From the NCBI GenBank assembly GCA_964504195.1, contig CAZDDI010000004.1, positions 62,001-126,000 of the forward strand: DNA of 64,000 bases, given 5' to 3'. Positions 17,241 through 25,600 of this stretch are shown here, in pieces. The notes beneath the pieces are model-generated. The model was not told the origin of the DNA. It saw only the letters and a list, made by a program, of their open reading frames with translations, and did no database searches. The stretch comes from CAZDDI01 sp964504195 (GTDB lineage Bacteria > Chloroflexota > Anaerolineae > B4-G1 > SLSP01). The translations under genes and the position numbers were made by a program. The first letter of the stretch is position 1; every line of letters begins with the position of its first letter.

Positions 17241-19184
17241 TTAATCTATCATGCTCAGCCGCGCCTCGATATCAGCCTTGACCTGAGCGATAGCGGCTTT
17301 GTACTCCGCCTCCTTATGCCCCAGAGCCTTGAGTTGCTCCTCACTGCTCTCGAGCTGCTCGACATAGCGCGCTCGCAGCGCGCCTTCTTTGCCAGTCTGC
17401 GATAGTGCGCCCATGTTGCCCTGAATCTGCTGCTGGGCGGTATAAATTTTAGTCCGCTCGGTCTCCAACTCCGCGAGTTTCTTCTCGTAATCGGCAATGG
17501 TATCCCATAGCATCAACAGCTTGGAGACCTGATCAAGCACATGCTGATCCAACAAACCCTGTTTGAGATAGCGCTGCAAACCCGCGTAAGATTGCCGTTG
17601 CAGTTCCTCTTGCCGCCGGGTGAGTTGGCGCTCCTGCACCTTGAACGTGGTTTCGCTCTGCGGCACAACCGTGACCGCAAAGCGCAGCATCTCGTCAGTA
17701 CGCTCTTTGGGCTGTGGCGTATCAAAAAGATCATAAGCCGTGTTACGCGGGTGCTCGATCAGCACTGTGACCGGGCGCGCGGTGGTATTAGTGAGCCGGT
17801 AGTCCTGCCGCCGTATCTGCCACTCCTCAAATTGCAAATACGCGCCTTTCAAATCGAGGCGGCGGATTTCACGGCTGTTGATGCTCTGCTCGCTGATTTT
17901 GACGCCGAGCTCGACGGCATAGGGCACCACCACTTCGCCGCCAGTCACGGTAAAGGGCAGCACAGCCTCGCCCACATACTCGCCACCTTCAATGACCGTG
18001 ACCGGGCCACGCTCCAGCGTGAGGCCCACAGTGTTGCGCAGACGCAATGTCGCCACCGGATGCGCCGGGAGCTTCCGCCCGTTGTAGAGCAAGTCCTTGT
18101 GGAAATCCAAATCAGACGCAATGATAGGCACCATCGCCGACTGCCCCCGACCCACCGTCACCGGCGTTTCGATGCTATACTGGAAGAGCTCGCCTAGCTC
18201 TGCACCTTTTGTGGTTACTTGCGCGGCCTCGGACAACGCGGCGCGGGACATCGGCTCAGGCGCTGCCATCGCCTGCATCTTCGCCATACCCAGCCCCGCG
18301 CCCAACCCCATGTGGGCGGGCGGTGCTTCAGGAATAGCACCCCGGAATGACTCAGCCTCGAACTCCACTGGCGCAGCGGCCACACGGGCTTCTTCTTCGA
18401 CCACGGGACGCTTGGGGGTAAAGGGGGTGTATAAATCATAGACAAACGAAATCGGCATACCCGCGACCAGCGATAGCGAGATACCTTTGAGATCTTCTTC
18501 CAGGCGATTGTCGAAGATACCCCATCCCTGGAGCAGGGCCTTGCCCGCACCCTCGGCGTCGGGCGGATCGGCAACCAGGCGATAGCTGACCCGCCAGGTG
18601 GGCGCGGGAGCGATGTAGCTCACGCTGAGCTCGTGCCCGCCGGGGGTCAGGCGGATGGTGACGCTGCGGTAGAGCTCCTGGCTGAGCGCAGTCTGGAGGA
18701 AAAAGCGTAAATCGCCCGCGCCGCGCTCATCGAGGATTTCCACGCCCTGCACCCGACCCAGTGGCGCAACGGCAACCTGTGCGCCCGCGTCACGCAACAC
18801 CGAGACCAGGGCTGTCGCCAGCGGTTGTTCATCGTCCACTTCGTCCAGCCCCAACAGAATACCCGCCAGCGCTTCCTCCTGATCGAGCAAGAGGCGTACC
18901 TGCCGCCCGCGCAAGCCCACGAGCAGATCGCGCAAGCTGCGAGCATCATCCAACCGGATCGAGCAGCCCGCCAAACGCTCTTCACGGCTCTGTGGGGTGG
19001 CGTAATCAACGCCCAACACCCGCCCACCGCCCCAATCAATTGCGGTGAGACTTTTGAGGATGTCGTTCATTTCTTCCACGCGGAAAGAGAGCTCTACTTC
19101 CTCGCCTTCAAACTGCGCCCGGCGCTCGAAAAAACCCACGCCGTGCTTGTACAACGTCATCCGTGTAATGGGCAAATGCTGCAT
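17241..19184 (-). CDS. DUF4139 domain protein
   Basis: The protein has about 647 residues from the ATG at 19184, chosen because AAAGGAGGAACC stands directly before it; an in-frame start ten codons upstream lacks this. It begins MQHLPITRMTLYKHGVGFFERRA and carries DUF4139-type segments (PAPTWRVSYRL, GWGIFDNRLEEDLKGISLSLVAG, PVTVLIEHPRNT). There is a Met/Ala/Pro-rich low-complexity insert near the middle and a long coiled coil at the C-terminus (about 520-645). There is no signal peptide, so it is probably cytosolic, although many DUF4139 proteins are extracytoplasmic. The function is unknown. It is convergent with the DUF4349 gene. Confidence 0.82.
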   Translation of the reverse strand: MQHLPITRMTLYKHGVGFFERRAQFEGEEVELSFRVEEMNDILKSLTAIDWGGGRVLGVDYATPQSREERLAGCSIRLDDARSLRDLLVGLRGRQVRLLLDQEEALAGILLGLDEVDDEQPLATALVSVLRDAGAQVAVAPLGRVQGVEILDERGAGDLRFFLQTALSQELYRSVTIRLTPGGHELSVSYIAPAPTWRVSYRLVADPPDAEGAGKALLQGWGIFDNRLEEDLKGISLSLVAGMPISFVYDLYTPFTPKRPVVEEEARVAAAPVEFEAESFRGAIPEAPPAHMGLGAGLGMAKMQAMAAPEPMSRAALSEAAQVTTKGAELGELFQYSIETPVTVGRGQSAMVPIIASDLDFHKDLLYNGRKLPAHPVATLRLRNTVGLTLERGPVTVIEGGEYVGEAVLPFTVTGGEVVVPYAVELGVKISEQSINSREIRRLDLKGAYLQFEEWQIRRQDYRLTNTTARPVTVLIEHPRNTAYDLFDTPQPKERTDEMLRFAVTVVPQSETTFKVQERQLTRRQEELQRQSYAGLQRYLKQGLLDQHVLDQVSKLLMLWDTIADYEKKLAELETERTKIYTAQQQIQGNMGALSQTGKEGALRARYVEQLESSEEQLKALGHKEAEYKAAIAQVKADIEARLSMID

Positions 19185-19357
19185 GGTTCCTCCTTTGAAA
19201 ATGGCGAATCGCAAATGGTGTGTTTCATTTTTTCATTTCAGTTATGGAACGAAGACTGGCACGGTCGGAGACCGACCTGAGCGTGCTGGGGCCGATCTTT
19301 GACCGCGCCCCGCTCAACCCAAATGAAACACCTCCGCTACATTCTAGTTGAGAGTAC

Positions 19358-19439
19358 AGGTGCAACGCACTTTAAGTCCCCAAAACACCGATTTTTACAC
19401 GAATATCGGCGCGGTTTTTCGGCCAAGTGCGTTGCACCT
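19358..19439. repeat. 82-bp element with perfect 15-bp terminal inverted repeats
   Basis: AGGTGCAACGCACTT (19358-19372) and AAGTGCGTTGCACCT (19425-19439) bound a 52-base interior containing a short ATCGG/CCGAT pair. It lies in the 315-base gap 19185-19499, which has no gene. No clear target duplication is seen. Confidence 0.65.
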
Positions 19440-19499
19440 AACGATTGATTCGTGTATTCGCAGACAGCCCAGCACAGATCTGTGATCTACTGGGTCTTC

Positions 19500-20054
19500 T
19501 TACGACACAGGCCACAAGCGCTTTGCCATCATAATATCGGGCTTGCCTGGGCCATTGGCATCTGGAACAACTCCCACGATGGTGTAGCCCAGCTTCTGGT
19601 AGAACGAGTAGGGATGCCCCTTGAGGTTTTGAATCCGCGCGATGTGACCCCATAAGTCGGTGTAGAGATCCACCCCGGAGAGCGAGGTCATGTCATCCTC
19701 ATCATCCGTGCCCAGATAGAGCGTGAGCACGCCCCGCGCCGCGACCTGCGCTTCCAGGTCTTCAACCAACGCCCGCCCGATGCCCTTGCCACGCTGATCC
19801 GCGCGCACTACTAGCGGATGTAGCTCCCAGGCATACTCGTACTGCGGCTGCGCCCCCACCCATCCCAGCACCACATCCCCCTCAACAGCGATGCGGTTGA
19901 GGTTACCTTCAGCCAGGGTTTCGTGGACTTCTTCCAGGGCCGCTTCCAGTGTGGGCCAACCGTTGGGCCAATGCTCGGCAAAGCCTTCTACCAACAAACG
20001 CGCTGCTTGTTGGATGGCGAATTCATCATCGGGACGCAAATCGCATAAGTGCAT
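19500..20054 (-). CDS. GNAT acetyltransferase, AAC(6')-I-like
   Basis: The 184-residue protein from the ATG at 20054 follows a strong GGAGGACTTG ribosome site. It has the GNAT acetyl-CoA motif (VVRADQRGKGIGRALVEDLE) and the C-terminal segment HPYSFYQKLGYTIVGVVPDANGPGKPDIMMAKRL, which resembles aminoglycoside 6'-N-acetyltransferases of the AAC(6')-Ii group. It may acetylate an amino-sugar or other amine. The resemblance does not prove drug resistance, since chromosomal relatives often have other substrates. It is 18 bases downstream of the glycosyltransferase gene and probably in its transcript. Confidence 0.82.
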   Translation of the reverse strand: MHLCDLRPDDEFAIQQAARLLVEGFAEHWPNGWPTLEAALEEVHETLAEGNLNRIAVEGDVVLGWVGAQPQYEYAWELHPLVVRADQRGKGIGRALVEDLEAQVAARGVLTLYLGTDDEDDMTSLSGVDLYTDLWGHIARIQNLKGHPYSFYQKLGYTIVGVVPDANGPGKPDIMMAKRLWPVS

Positions 20055-20072
20055 CAAGTCCTCCGTAACCAA

Positions 20073-21509
20073 TCATTGCATAGCAGATTTCTTGCGCTTC
20101 CCCAGCGTGGCCCAGGCTTTGACCGCCAAAAATGCAAGCAATGAAACAGGCAACGTCAAAGCCGCAAACAACCAGCTCTTGCTTCCCAGAGACCGCGCGC
20201 TGCGAAGATCGTCGGCTAACGGCTCCAGCGGAACCCGCTGCTCGATTTTGCGCTCCAGGATCTCCAACTGTTTGTTAAGCGCCGCGCGGATTTCGCCCGC
20301 TGGCAACAGATCCACCAGCCGGGTCAACTCGGTGCGTTTAGCCGGTTTGACCAGATGCTGCTCTTCCAACAATGCCTGGTAAGCCGTGATCGTCATCTGC
20401 ATGATGTTGCCCCAATCGAGCGGTTGCACGCGCTCGCGGGCACGCAGGGCCATCGCCGTATACTCGGCAGACGGCAGATCGCAAATGGCCTGAACGCACC
20501 GGGCAAAGTGTGCCGGATCCGTGTCTTTGGGCAAGCAACAGCCCACAGCATCATCCACCAGCTCATTTATGGTTTCGTTGGCAAGCCCCACCACCGGCGT
20601 TGCCGCAGCCAACGCCTCGATAACCACCAGGCTTTGCACTTCCATTTTCGAGGCAGATACAAAAACGTGGGTATTGCTCAAATACTCCGGGATGGCCTCA
20701 TGGCGCACCTGTCCGGTAAGTAGCACCCGCTGCTGCAAGTCATGCGCAGCAATGAATTCCTGAATCCGTGCAGCATCTTTCTTGGAAAGCGGCTCCCCCA
20801 CCAGCTGCAAGCGATACGTCTCCGGCAAGTACCGCAGCATATCCAGCAGGTATAATTGGTTCTTGCGCTTGGTAATGAAGCCGATGAAAGTGAGCATCTT
20901 CTCCGGGCTGGTGATGTCGGCCACCGGGCAAGTGGCATAGCGCGCCAAATCGCGCCCGTTGGGGATGATAAAGATGCGCTTGCGATAGCCAAATTGTTGA
21001 ATATCGTCCGCTGCACTGTGATTGAGCGCCACCACTGCGTCGCAGTTATCGTAGAACGTGGTGAGGAAGCGCAGCGCCACCGATTGGGTCACGGAGCTGC
21101 GCATCAGCCCCACCGCATCCGTCGCGCCGAACTCCAGCACCTTGGAGGGGAGCATGTGCGCCGTTTGGACGAAAGGGACACGCCGCATCTTCGCCCAGAT
21201 TTGCCCCAACAACCCCAGCGGGGTCGGATCATGCGCGTGAACAATGTCCGGGTGAAATTCGTTGAGGAAAGTGAAGAGCTTATTGACCGTCCCCGCCGTG
21301 ATGATCGGGATCGCCACATCCCCACGCGCCGCGCTGCGGATGCCGAAAACTCGCAGGCCATGTTCGCCCGAGGTCAACCCGGTCTTTTCAGCAGGGCAAA
21401 TCAGCACGACCTCATGGGCGCGGGAAAAATACTGAGCGATCTCATGCGCCACCCGGCCCGCCCCGCCGCCAAAATCCTTGCGGAAGAATGAGATGAAAAC
21501 GATTTTCAT
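20073..21509 (-). CDS. GT4-family glycosyltransferase with C-terminal membrane helix
   Basis: The start at 21509 (MKIVFISFFRKDFGGGAGRVAHEIA) follows GAGGATCAACCC; an upstream in-frame start lacks this. The N-terminal Rossmann domain has the Gly-rich acceptor loop (FGGGAGR). The C-terminal domain has the GT4 nucleotide-sugar site: FIGFITKRKNQLYLLDML, VFVSASKMEVQSLVVIEALAAATPVVG and the E-x7-E motif. After residue 360 comes a helical region and one membrane helix (about 450-470) with a basic tail (KRKKSAMQ). It would glycosylate a lipid or cell-surface polymer at the inner face of the membrane. Donor and acceptor are unknown. Confidence 0.9.
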   Translation of the reverse strand: MKIVFISFFRKDFGGGAGRVAHEIAQYFSRAHEVVLICPAEKTGLTSGEHGLRVFGIRSAARGDVAIPIITAGTVNKLFTFLNEFHPDIVHAHDPTPLGLLGQIWAKMRRVPFVQTAHMLPSKVLEFGATDAVGLMRSSVTQSVALRFLTTFYDNCDAVVALNHSAADDIQQFGYRKRIFIIPNGRDLARYATCPVADITSPEKMLTFIGFITKRKNQLYLLDMLRYLPETYRLQLVGEPLSKKDAARIQEFIAAHDLQQRVLLTGQVRHEAIPEYLSNTHVFVSASKMEVQSLVVIEALAAATPVVGLANETINELVDDAVGCCLPKDTDPAHFARCVQAICDLPSAEYTAMALRARERVQPLDWGNIMQMTITAYQALLEEQHLVKPAKRTELTRLVDLLPAGEIRAALNKQLEILERKIEQRVPLEPLADDLRSARSLGSKSWLFAALTLPVSLLAFLAVKAWATLGKRKKSAMQ

Positions 21510-21542
21510 GGGTTGATCCTCAGAAAGCATGACCTGACGCAA

Positions 21543-21821
21543 CTATGATTGCTCCACCAAACGCCCCGTAACATACTTGTGTAAAACGCTTGCCATAAGC
21601 GTTTGATAAGGCAACCCTTCTTCCATAGCACGCAACTGCAAACCCACCAAATCTTTCTCAGATAGCCGGATATTCACCCGCCGATCTTTCCGAAAAGTCG
21701 CGCGCGCGTATTCCTGATATCTGGTTTGTTCCTCCGGCAAATCAGTAACAGATTCCCATTCATCCGCGTCATACGATGTCAGCAAAGCAACTTCTTCGCT
21801 ATCCAATTTATACGTTGGCAT
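21543..21821 (-). CDS. CopG-like antitoxin of a BrnT/BrnA-type pair
   Basis: The 92-residue protein starts at the ATG at 21821 (MPTYKLDSEEVALL), behind GGAAAGGAGAAATAGACTC. Its C-terminal half (DRRVNIRLSEKDLVGLQLRAMEEGLPYQTLMASVLHKYVTGRL) is a ribbon-helix-helix DNA-binding domain typical of CopG/BrnA-like antitoxins, while the acidic N-terminus would bind the toxin. It lies 4 bases after the toxin stop. It probably represses its own promoter upstream of the toxin gene. Confidence 0.82.
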   Translation of the reverse strand: MPTYKLDSEEVALLTSYDADEWESVTDLPEEQTRYQEYARATFRKDRRVNIRLSEKDLVGLQLRAMEEGLPYQTLMASVLHKYVTGRLVEQS

Positions 21822-21825
21822 GAGT

Positions 21826-22110
21826 CTATTTCTCCTTTCCAAAATACTTTCGAGTGGCCTTCCGACTTGGGATAATGGTTTTCAGAAATACTTCGGTCTC
21901 TGACTCCACAAATGGCACCAAATAGGCATAATTAGCTACTGCCACAATAAAAATACGTTGTCTCGGATATTGTACAGGATTAGGGTGTGCGACTATATCC
22001 AGCAAGCCACCGGTTTCAATGTGATAGACGATCTGCTCAAAAGAAATATGGCGTTCTTCGCGTAATTGCTCGTTTTTCACAGGATTCCAAACAAAGTATT
22101 TCATACTCAT
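21826..22110 (-). CDS. BrnT-like toxin
   Basis: The 94-residue basic protein (KYFVWNPVKNEQLREERHISFEQIVYHIETG ... RQRIFIVAVANYAYLVPFVESETEVFLKTIIPSRKATRKYF) has the WnpxKn...HgisFe pattern and the closing Arg/Lys-Tyr-Phe of BrnT-family RNase toxins, which cleave RNA and are neutralised by the downstream antitoxin. The start may be at 22110 or at the second Met (22104). It is toxin-first, as in brnTA. Confidence 0.8.
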   Translation of the reverse strand: MSMKYFVWNPVKNEQLREERHISFEQIVYHIETGGLLDIVAHPNPVQYPRQRIFIVAVANYAYLVPFVESETEVFLKTIIPSRKATRKYFGKEK

Positions 22111-22146
22111 ATTTTATCACGTTGTGTGCTCTTTGGCAACAGAGTG

Positions 22147-22187
22147 AACTCAAGAGACAGCACGCAATGGGTGCTGTCTCTTGAGTT
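22147..22187 (-). terminator. Terminator hairpin downstream of iorB
   Basis: AACTCAAGAGACAGCAC and GTGCTGTCTCTTGAGTT form a perfect 17-bp stem with a 7-base loop, 20 bases after the iorB stop and before the toxin-antitoxin pair, so it should separate the two transcripts. Confidence 0.8.
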
Positions 22188-22208
22188 GATGTGAGTGCTA
22201 CTTCGCTT

Positions 22209-22799
22209 CTATTGATTCGCCGCGTCCCATCCCAAGCGGAACGCAACCTTATTAACCGCCTCATACTTCGGCGGAACGCGCTTGAGGATGGCGGCCTCCC
22301 ACACCTGCGGATCGGTCTCCAGCATGGCGGAGAGTGCGGCGAGCATGATAGTGTTCACCGCACGCGCGTTGCCGGCCTGTTCCGCAAGCGGCAGCGCATC
22401 CACCACCGCCACTTTGCCCGCCCGTTGACGCAACGCCGTGAGGATGTCCGCCTCCGCCGGGTAGAGGACATCGCCCACGCTTACCGACATCGGCGTAATC
22501 TGCTGCCGGTTGACCAGCACGATACCGCCGGGCTTGAGCCACTCAATCCAGCGGGCGGCTTCCAACAGCTCGAAAGCCATCAGCACATCCACCGTGCCCT
22601 TCTCGCACGTCGGCGAGCCAACGCTCTCCGCCCAGCGGATGTGGCTCTCGACCACGCCACCGCGCTGCGCGAACCCGTGAATCTCCGATTTCTTCGCATC
22701 CAGTCCCAAATCCACACCCACCTGGGCAGCAATATCGGAAGCGGTCAGCACCCCTTGCCCACCGACTCCGACGAAAAGAAAGTTCATGTTTCCTACCAT
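22209..22799 (-). CDS. iorB: Indolepyruvate:ferredoxin oxidoreductase, beta subunit
   Basis: The protein has the gamma-domain features of 2-oxoacid:ferredoxin oxidoreductases: FLFVGVGGQGVLTASDIAAQ near the start, then KKSEIHGFAQRGGVVESHIRW and GTVDVLMAFELLEAARWI. With IorA it oxidatively decarboxylates aryl pyruvates from Trp, Phe and Tyr to aryl-acetyl-CoA, reducing ferredoxin. AGGAGGCGTC precedes the first ATG; a second ATG four codons later also has AGGA. Length (196) is normal. It is separated from iorA by 544 bases that hold a small gene and a hairpin-rich repeat. Confidence 0.92.
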   Translation of the reverse strand: MVGNMNFLFVGVGGQGVLTASDIAAQVGVDLGLDAKKSEIHGFAQRGGVVESHIRWAESVGSPTCEKGTVDVLMAFELLEAARWIEWLKPGGIVLVNRQQITPMSVSVGDVLYPAEADILTALRQRAGKVAVVDALPLAEQAGNARAVNTIMLAALSAMLETDPQVWEAAILKRVPPKYEAVNKVAFRLGWDAANQ

Positions 22800-22875
22800 G
22801 ACGCCTCCTGAGCGCTACAATTCAAATTAAGTTTTATCTTGCAAACTAAACTTCAGGGTAGGCGTGGATATTCCC

Positions 22876-23040
22876 CCTCTTCCCCCCAGCCCCCCTTCTC
22901 CCCCACGCGGACGTGGGAGAAGGGGGATTTTTTTTGTTAGGGTTTTTGCAGGCGGGCGAAGCCCGCCTGCAAAAACCCTTTATTTTATCTCCCCCCTCCC
23001 CGGCGTCTGCGCTGGGGAGGGGGGCAAGGGGGGTGGGAGA
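22876..23040. repeat. Composite three-hairpin C/G-rich element between iorA and iorB
   Basis: Three hairpins follow one another: a C-rich/G-rich stem at 22891-22926; a perfect 19-bp stem at 22939-22979 (AGGGTTTTTGCAGGCGGGC and its complement around GAA); and CCCCCCTCCCC/GGGGAGGGGGG at 22991-23024, then a G-rich run ending in CTCCCC. The same three-part architecture occurs at 61331-61462. On the minus strand it lies between the small gene and iorB and should influence read-through. No gene is seen here. Confidence 0.7.
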
Positions 23041-23060
23041 AATTCTCCCCACCATATTAT

Positions 23061-23321
23061 TCAACAAACAAGATTTACAACCAGACTACACTGCTCCACT
23101 TGCCGCTCGCGCAACCACTGCTGGACAGTCTCATCGGATGGCGCGGGTTGTGAGGTTACCAACAACCCCAATGCGCGCGGCAATGTTGGCTCACGCTGCG
23201 ATTTTTCCTGCACCTGAGGCAACGTGTTGATCACATCACGCACCAGGGTCAAGCGCTGGTCTGGCGGCCAACGCATGATTTGGGTAATGATATGTTCGTA
23301 TTCGACCTGATTCAGCGTCAT
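23061..23321 (-). CDS. Small acidic antitoxin-like protein between iorA and iorB
   Basis: The 86-residue protein (MTLNQVEYEHIITQIMRWPPDQRLTLVRDVINTLP ... LPRALGLLVTSQPAPSDETVQQWLRERQ) resembles a family of small proteins common in Chloroflexota and Cyanobacteria that pair with or resemble antitoxins; I infer this from the pattern and know no defined function. CAGGAG lies 8 bases before the ATG, which is 22 bases after the iorA stop. The usual family end (a short charged EKY-type tail) is replaced by VEQCSLVVNLVC running into the repeat element, so the C-terminus may have been altered by its insertion. Confidence 0.55.
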   Translation of the reverse strand: MTLNQVEYEHIITQIMRWPPDQRLTLVRDVINTLPQVQEKSQREPTLPRALGLLVTSQPAPSDETVQQWLRERQVEQCSLVVNLVC

Positions 23322-23343
23322 GGAGCAGCTCCTGATATTACAC

Positions 23344-25137
23344 TTATTCGCCGGGACGGATGGCTGTTTGCGGGCAGGTCTGCATACAGACCGTGCAGCC
23401 AGTGCAGAGCAGCCGGTCAATGGTGGCCTTGTGCTTCCCGGTCTTCTCATAAACCTCGTCACTCTTGAGGATGGCCGGGCAACCCACGCGGAAGCACGTC
23501 CCGCAGGCCACGCACTTCTCAGCATCCACAATCATGCGCGGTTGCAGTTTGAAGTGCGGCGTGAAGACGCACGCGCCTCGCACAATCATCACCGCCGGGC
23601 CGCCCTCATGGTCGAGCGTCTCGCGGAGCGCCGTGTTGACACCTTTCACGTCCCAAGCGTTCACCTCGGTCAGCTGCGCCACGCCCAATCCCCGACATAC
23701 CCCGGCAATATCAATCTCGACCGCGTCCTCGCCCTGCAACGTCTTGCCCGTGCTGGGATTGTGCTGCTGCCCCGTCATCGCCGTGATGCGGTTATCCAGC
23801 ACAGCCACAGCGATGTTGGCCCGGTTGTAGACCGCGCCCGCCAGCGGCGACAGGCCCGAATGGAAGAAGGTGCTATCGCCAATCGTGGCGACGGCCTTCT
23901 CCTGCCCGCCCGCCTGGCGGAACCCGTGCGCCATACCGATGCTGGCTCCCATCGAAATCAGCATATCCATCGAGCGGAACGGCTCCAGCACACCCATCGA
24001 ATAACAACCAATGTCCCCGGCGATGACGACCTTGTTGCGGTTGCGCCGCAGGTTGTAGAAAAACGCGCGATGCGGACAACCGGGACACAGCGCGGGCGAG
24101 CGCGCCGGAACAGTTACCTCGCTTAGTGGGGCGACGAGCTCCGGCAATGTCCCTTCAATCAGCCCGGCCTTGAGCGCGCCAGCGCGCACGTTGGAGAGCG
24201 TCAACTCGCCGCACAGCGGGAAAATATCTTTGCCGTGGGCGACCGGAATCCCGGCAGCCCGCAGCTGATCTTCGATGAACGGATCAAGCTCTTCCACCAC
24301 AATCAGGGTCTCCACCTGCGCGGCGAAGTCGCGGATTTTCTGCATCGGCAGCGGATAGCTCATGCCCAATTTGAGGATCGAAGCGCCGGCAAAGACCTCG
24401 CGGGCATATTGGTAGGCGATACCGGTGGTGATAATGCCCAGCCGCTTGTCGCCCCAGGTAATGTGGTTGATCTCAGCAGTCTCCGCCCACGCGGCCACGT
24501 CGAGCAGGCGTTGCTCGATTTCCGGGTGGCGCTTGCGGGCAATCGCCGGGATGATGACGCGGGTAATCTCTTCCTCACGCTCGAACTTGGGCAGCGGCTC
24601 GAACTCGCGCGGGACTGGCGGCAGCATCTCCACCGGCGACTTGGAGTGCGAGATGCGCGTGGTGGGTCGCAACATGACCGGCGTGCGGAACCGCTCACTT
24701 ACTTCTATCGCCACGCGCATCAAACGGCGCGCGTCCTCGCTATCAGCTGGATCAAGGCAGGGGAACTTGCCGAAGCGCGCGTACTGGCGATTGTCCTGCT
24801 CGTTCTGCGAGGAGAACGCCCCGGCGTCATCCGCGCTCACCAGCACCAGCCCACCCTGCGTGCCCGTGTACGAGAGCGACATCAGGCTATCAGCGGCCAC
24901 GTTGACGCCGACGTGCTTCATCACCGCAATCGTGCGTGCTCCGCCAAAGGACGCGCCGATGGCATTATCGAGCGCCACTTTTTCGTTGGCAGCCCACTCC
25001 GCCTTGACGCCAGAGTAGCGGGCCAGATTTTCGAGAATCTCGGTCGAAGGCGTGCCAGGATAGGCCGAGGCGTACTGCACACCCGCCTCCCACGCCCCCA
25101 GCGCCATGGCTTCATTGCCGGAGAGTAATACCTTCAT
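23344..25137 (-). CDS. iorA: Indolepyruvate:ferredoxin oxidoreductase, alpha subunit
   Basis: The start at 25137 (MKVLLSGNEAMALGAWEAGVQ) follows AAAGGAGG with 8-base spacing. Domains in order: pyrimidine-binding domain (AYPGTPSTEILE), central domain, thiamine-diphosphate domain (GDIGCYSMGVLEPF, GDSTFFHSGLSPLAGAVYN) and a C-terminal ferredoxin domain with CVACGTCFRVGCP and CTGCTVCMQTCP. The first cluster has the atypical spacing known for IorA. Length 597 is normal. It is first in the minus-strand unit iorA-small gene-iorB and is part of aromatic amino acid fermentation, supplying reduced ferredoxin. Confidence 0.95.
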   Translation of the reverse strand: MKVLLSGNEAMALGAWEAGVQYASAYPGTPSTEILENLARYSGVKAEWAANEKVALDNAIGASFGGARTIAVMKHVGVNVAADSLMSLSYTGTQGGLVLVSADDAGAFSSQNEQDNRQYARFGKFPCLDPADSEDARRLMRVAIEVSERFRTPVMLRPTTRISHSKSPVEMLPPVPREFEPLPKFEREEEITRVIIPAIARKRHPEIEQRLLDVAAWAETAEINHITWGDKRLGIITTGIAYQYAREVFAGASILKLGMSYPLPMQKIRDFAAQVETLIVVEELDPFIEDQLRAAGIPVAHGKDIFPLCGELTLSNVRAGALKAGLIEGTLPELVAPLSEVTVPARSPALCPGCPHRAFFYNLRRNRNKVVIAGDIGCYSMGVLEPFRSMDMLISMGASIGMAHGFRQAGGQEKAVATIGDSTFFHSGLSPLAGAVYNRANIAVAVLDNRITAMTGQQHNPSTGKTLQGEDAVEIDIAGVCRGLGVAQLTEVNAWDVKGVNTALRETLDHEGGPAVMIVRGACVFTPHFKLQPRMIVDAEKCVACGTCFRVGCPAILKSDEVYEKTGKHKATIDRLLCTGCTVCMQTCPQTAIRPGE

Positions 25138-25280
25138 GCAAAAAACCTCCTTTGCAAATCTACAAATCAGCAAATCTCAAATCAAATTACACTGATAACT
25201 TAACGCGAACTCTAGTTTGCTCTCTTGCGGCTATTATCGTCATAGATTGCGATAAGCTTCGCCACGAGGGGCAATACGCA

Positions 25281-25442
25281 TCAGGCATCCAACAAACCCT
25301 CAGTAACCAATTCAGCGCGCACCTCGCGCCATGGCCTAACCGCTTCAGGATGCCGTTGATAATCGTAGTATGCAATCAACGCCGCTATTATGTCGCACAA
25401 GTCTCCCAATTTAGTCAACAACATAACCCATAGCTTGAACAT
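25281..25442 (-). CDS. Possible small antitoxin-like gene or remnant
   Basis: A 53-residue stretch (MFKLWVMLLTKLGDLCDIIAALIAYYDYQRHPEAVRPWREVRAELVTEGLLDA, shown by its ends) has the LGDL...W-x-EV-x-AEL-x-x-x-GLL pattern of small antitoxin-like proteins. There is no good ribosome site. Upstream the frame continues into a 7-bp tandem repeat (GCATCCA, about 3.4 copies at 25491-25514), so the 5' end is probably lost. The rest of the 463-base gap 25138-25600 holds the iorA leader and the promoter of the next gene, with nothing else recognised. Confidence 0.3.
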   Translation of the reverse strand: MFKLWVMLLTKLGDLCDIIAALIAYYDYQRHPEAVRPWREVRAELVTEGLLDA

Positions 25443-25566
25443 AGCAGCGTTCCCTATTTCCTTGCGCAACACGGGCAAAAATTTACCCAAGCATCCAGCA
25501 TCCAGCATCCAGCAACCCGTCACTACCACTATAGTACCCCGAACTCCCCGCGTGACAAGTGACAAG

Positions 25567-25594
25567 TTGCGTCTTCGCTTGGGGCGGATATAAT
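25567..25594 (+). promoter_or_regulatory. Promoter for a leaderless transcript of the XPB-N-like gene
   Basis: TTGCGT (25567-25572), a 16-bp spacer and a perfect TATAAT (25589-25594) end only 6 bases before the ATG at 25601, so transcription should start at or next to the start codon. Confidence 0.65.
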
Positions 25595-25600
25595 CAGCCC

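Noticed and set aside
19500..20054. Acquired aminoglycoside resistance gene
   Set aside because: The protein resembles AAC(6')-I enzymes, but its context (glycosyltransferase operon, no mobile flanks) and typical base use point to a chromosomal GNAT of unknown substrate.
22864..23230. Small plus-strand proteins across the C/G-rich hairpins between iorA and iorB
   Set aside because: Pro/Gly/Arg low-complexity translations of the repeat; no ribosome sites.
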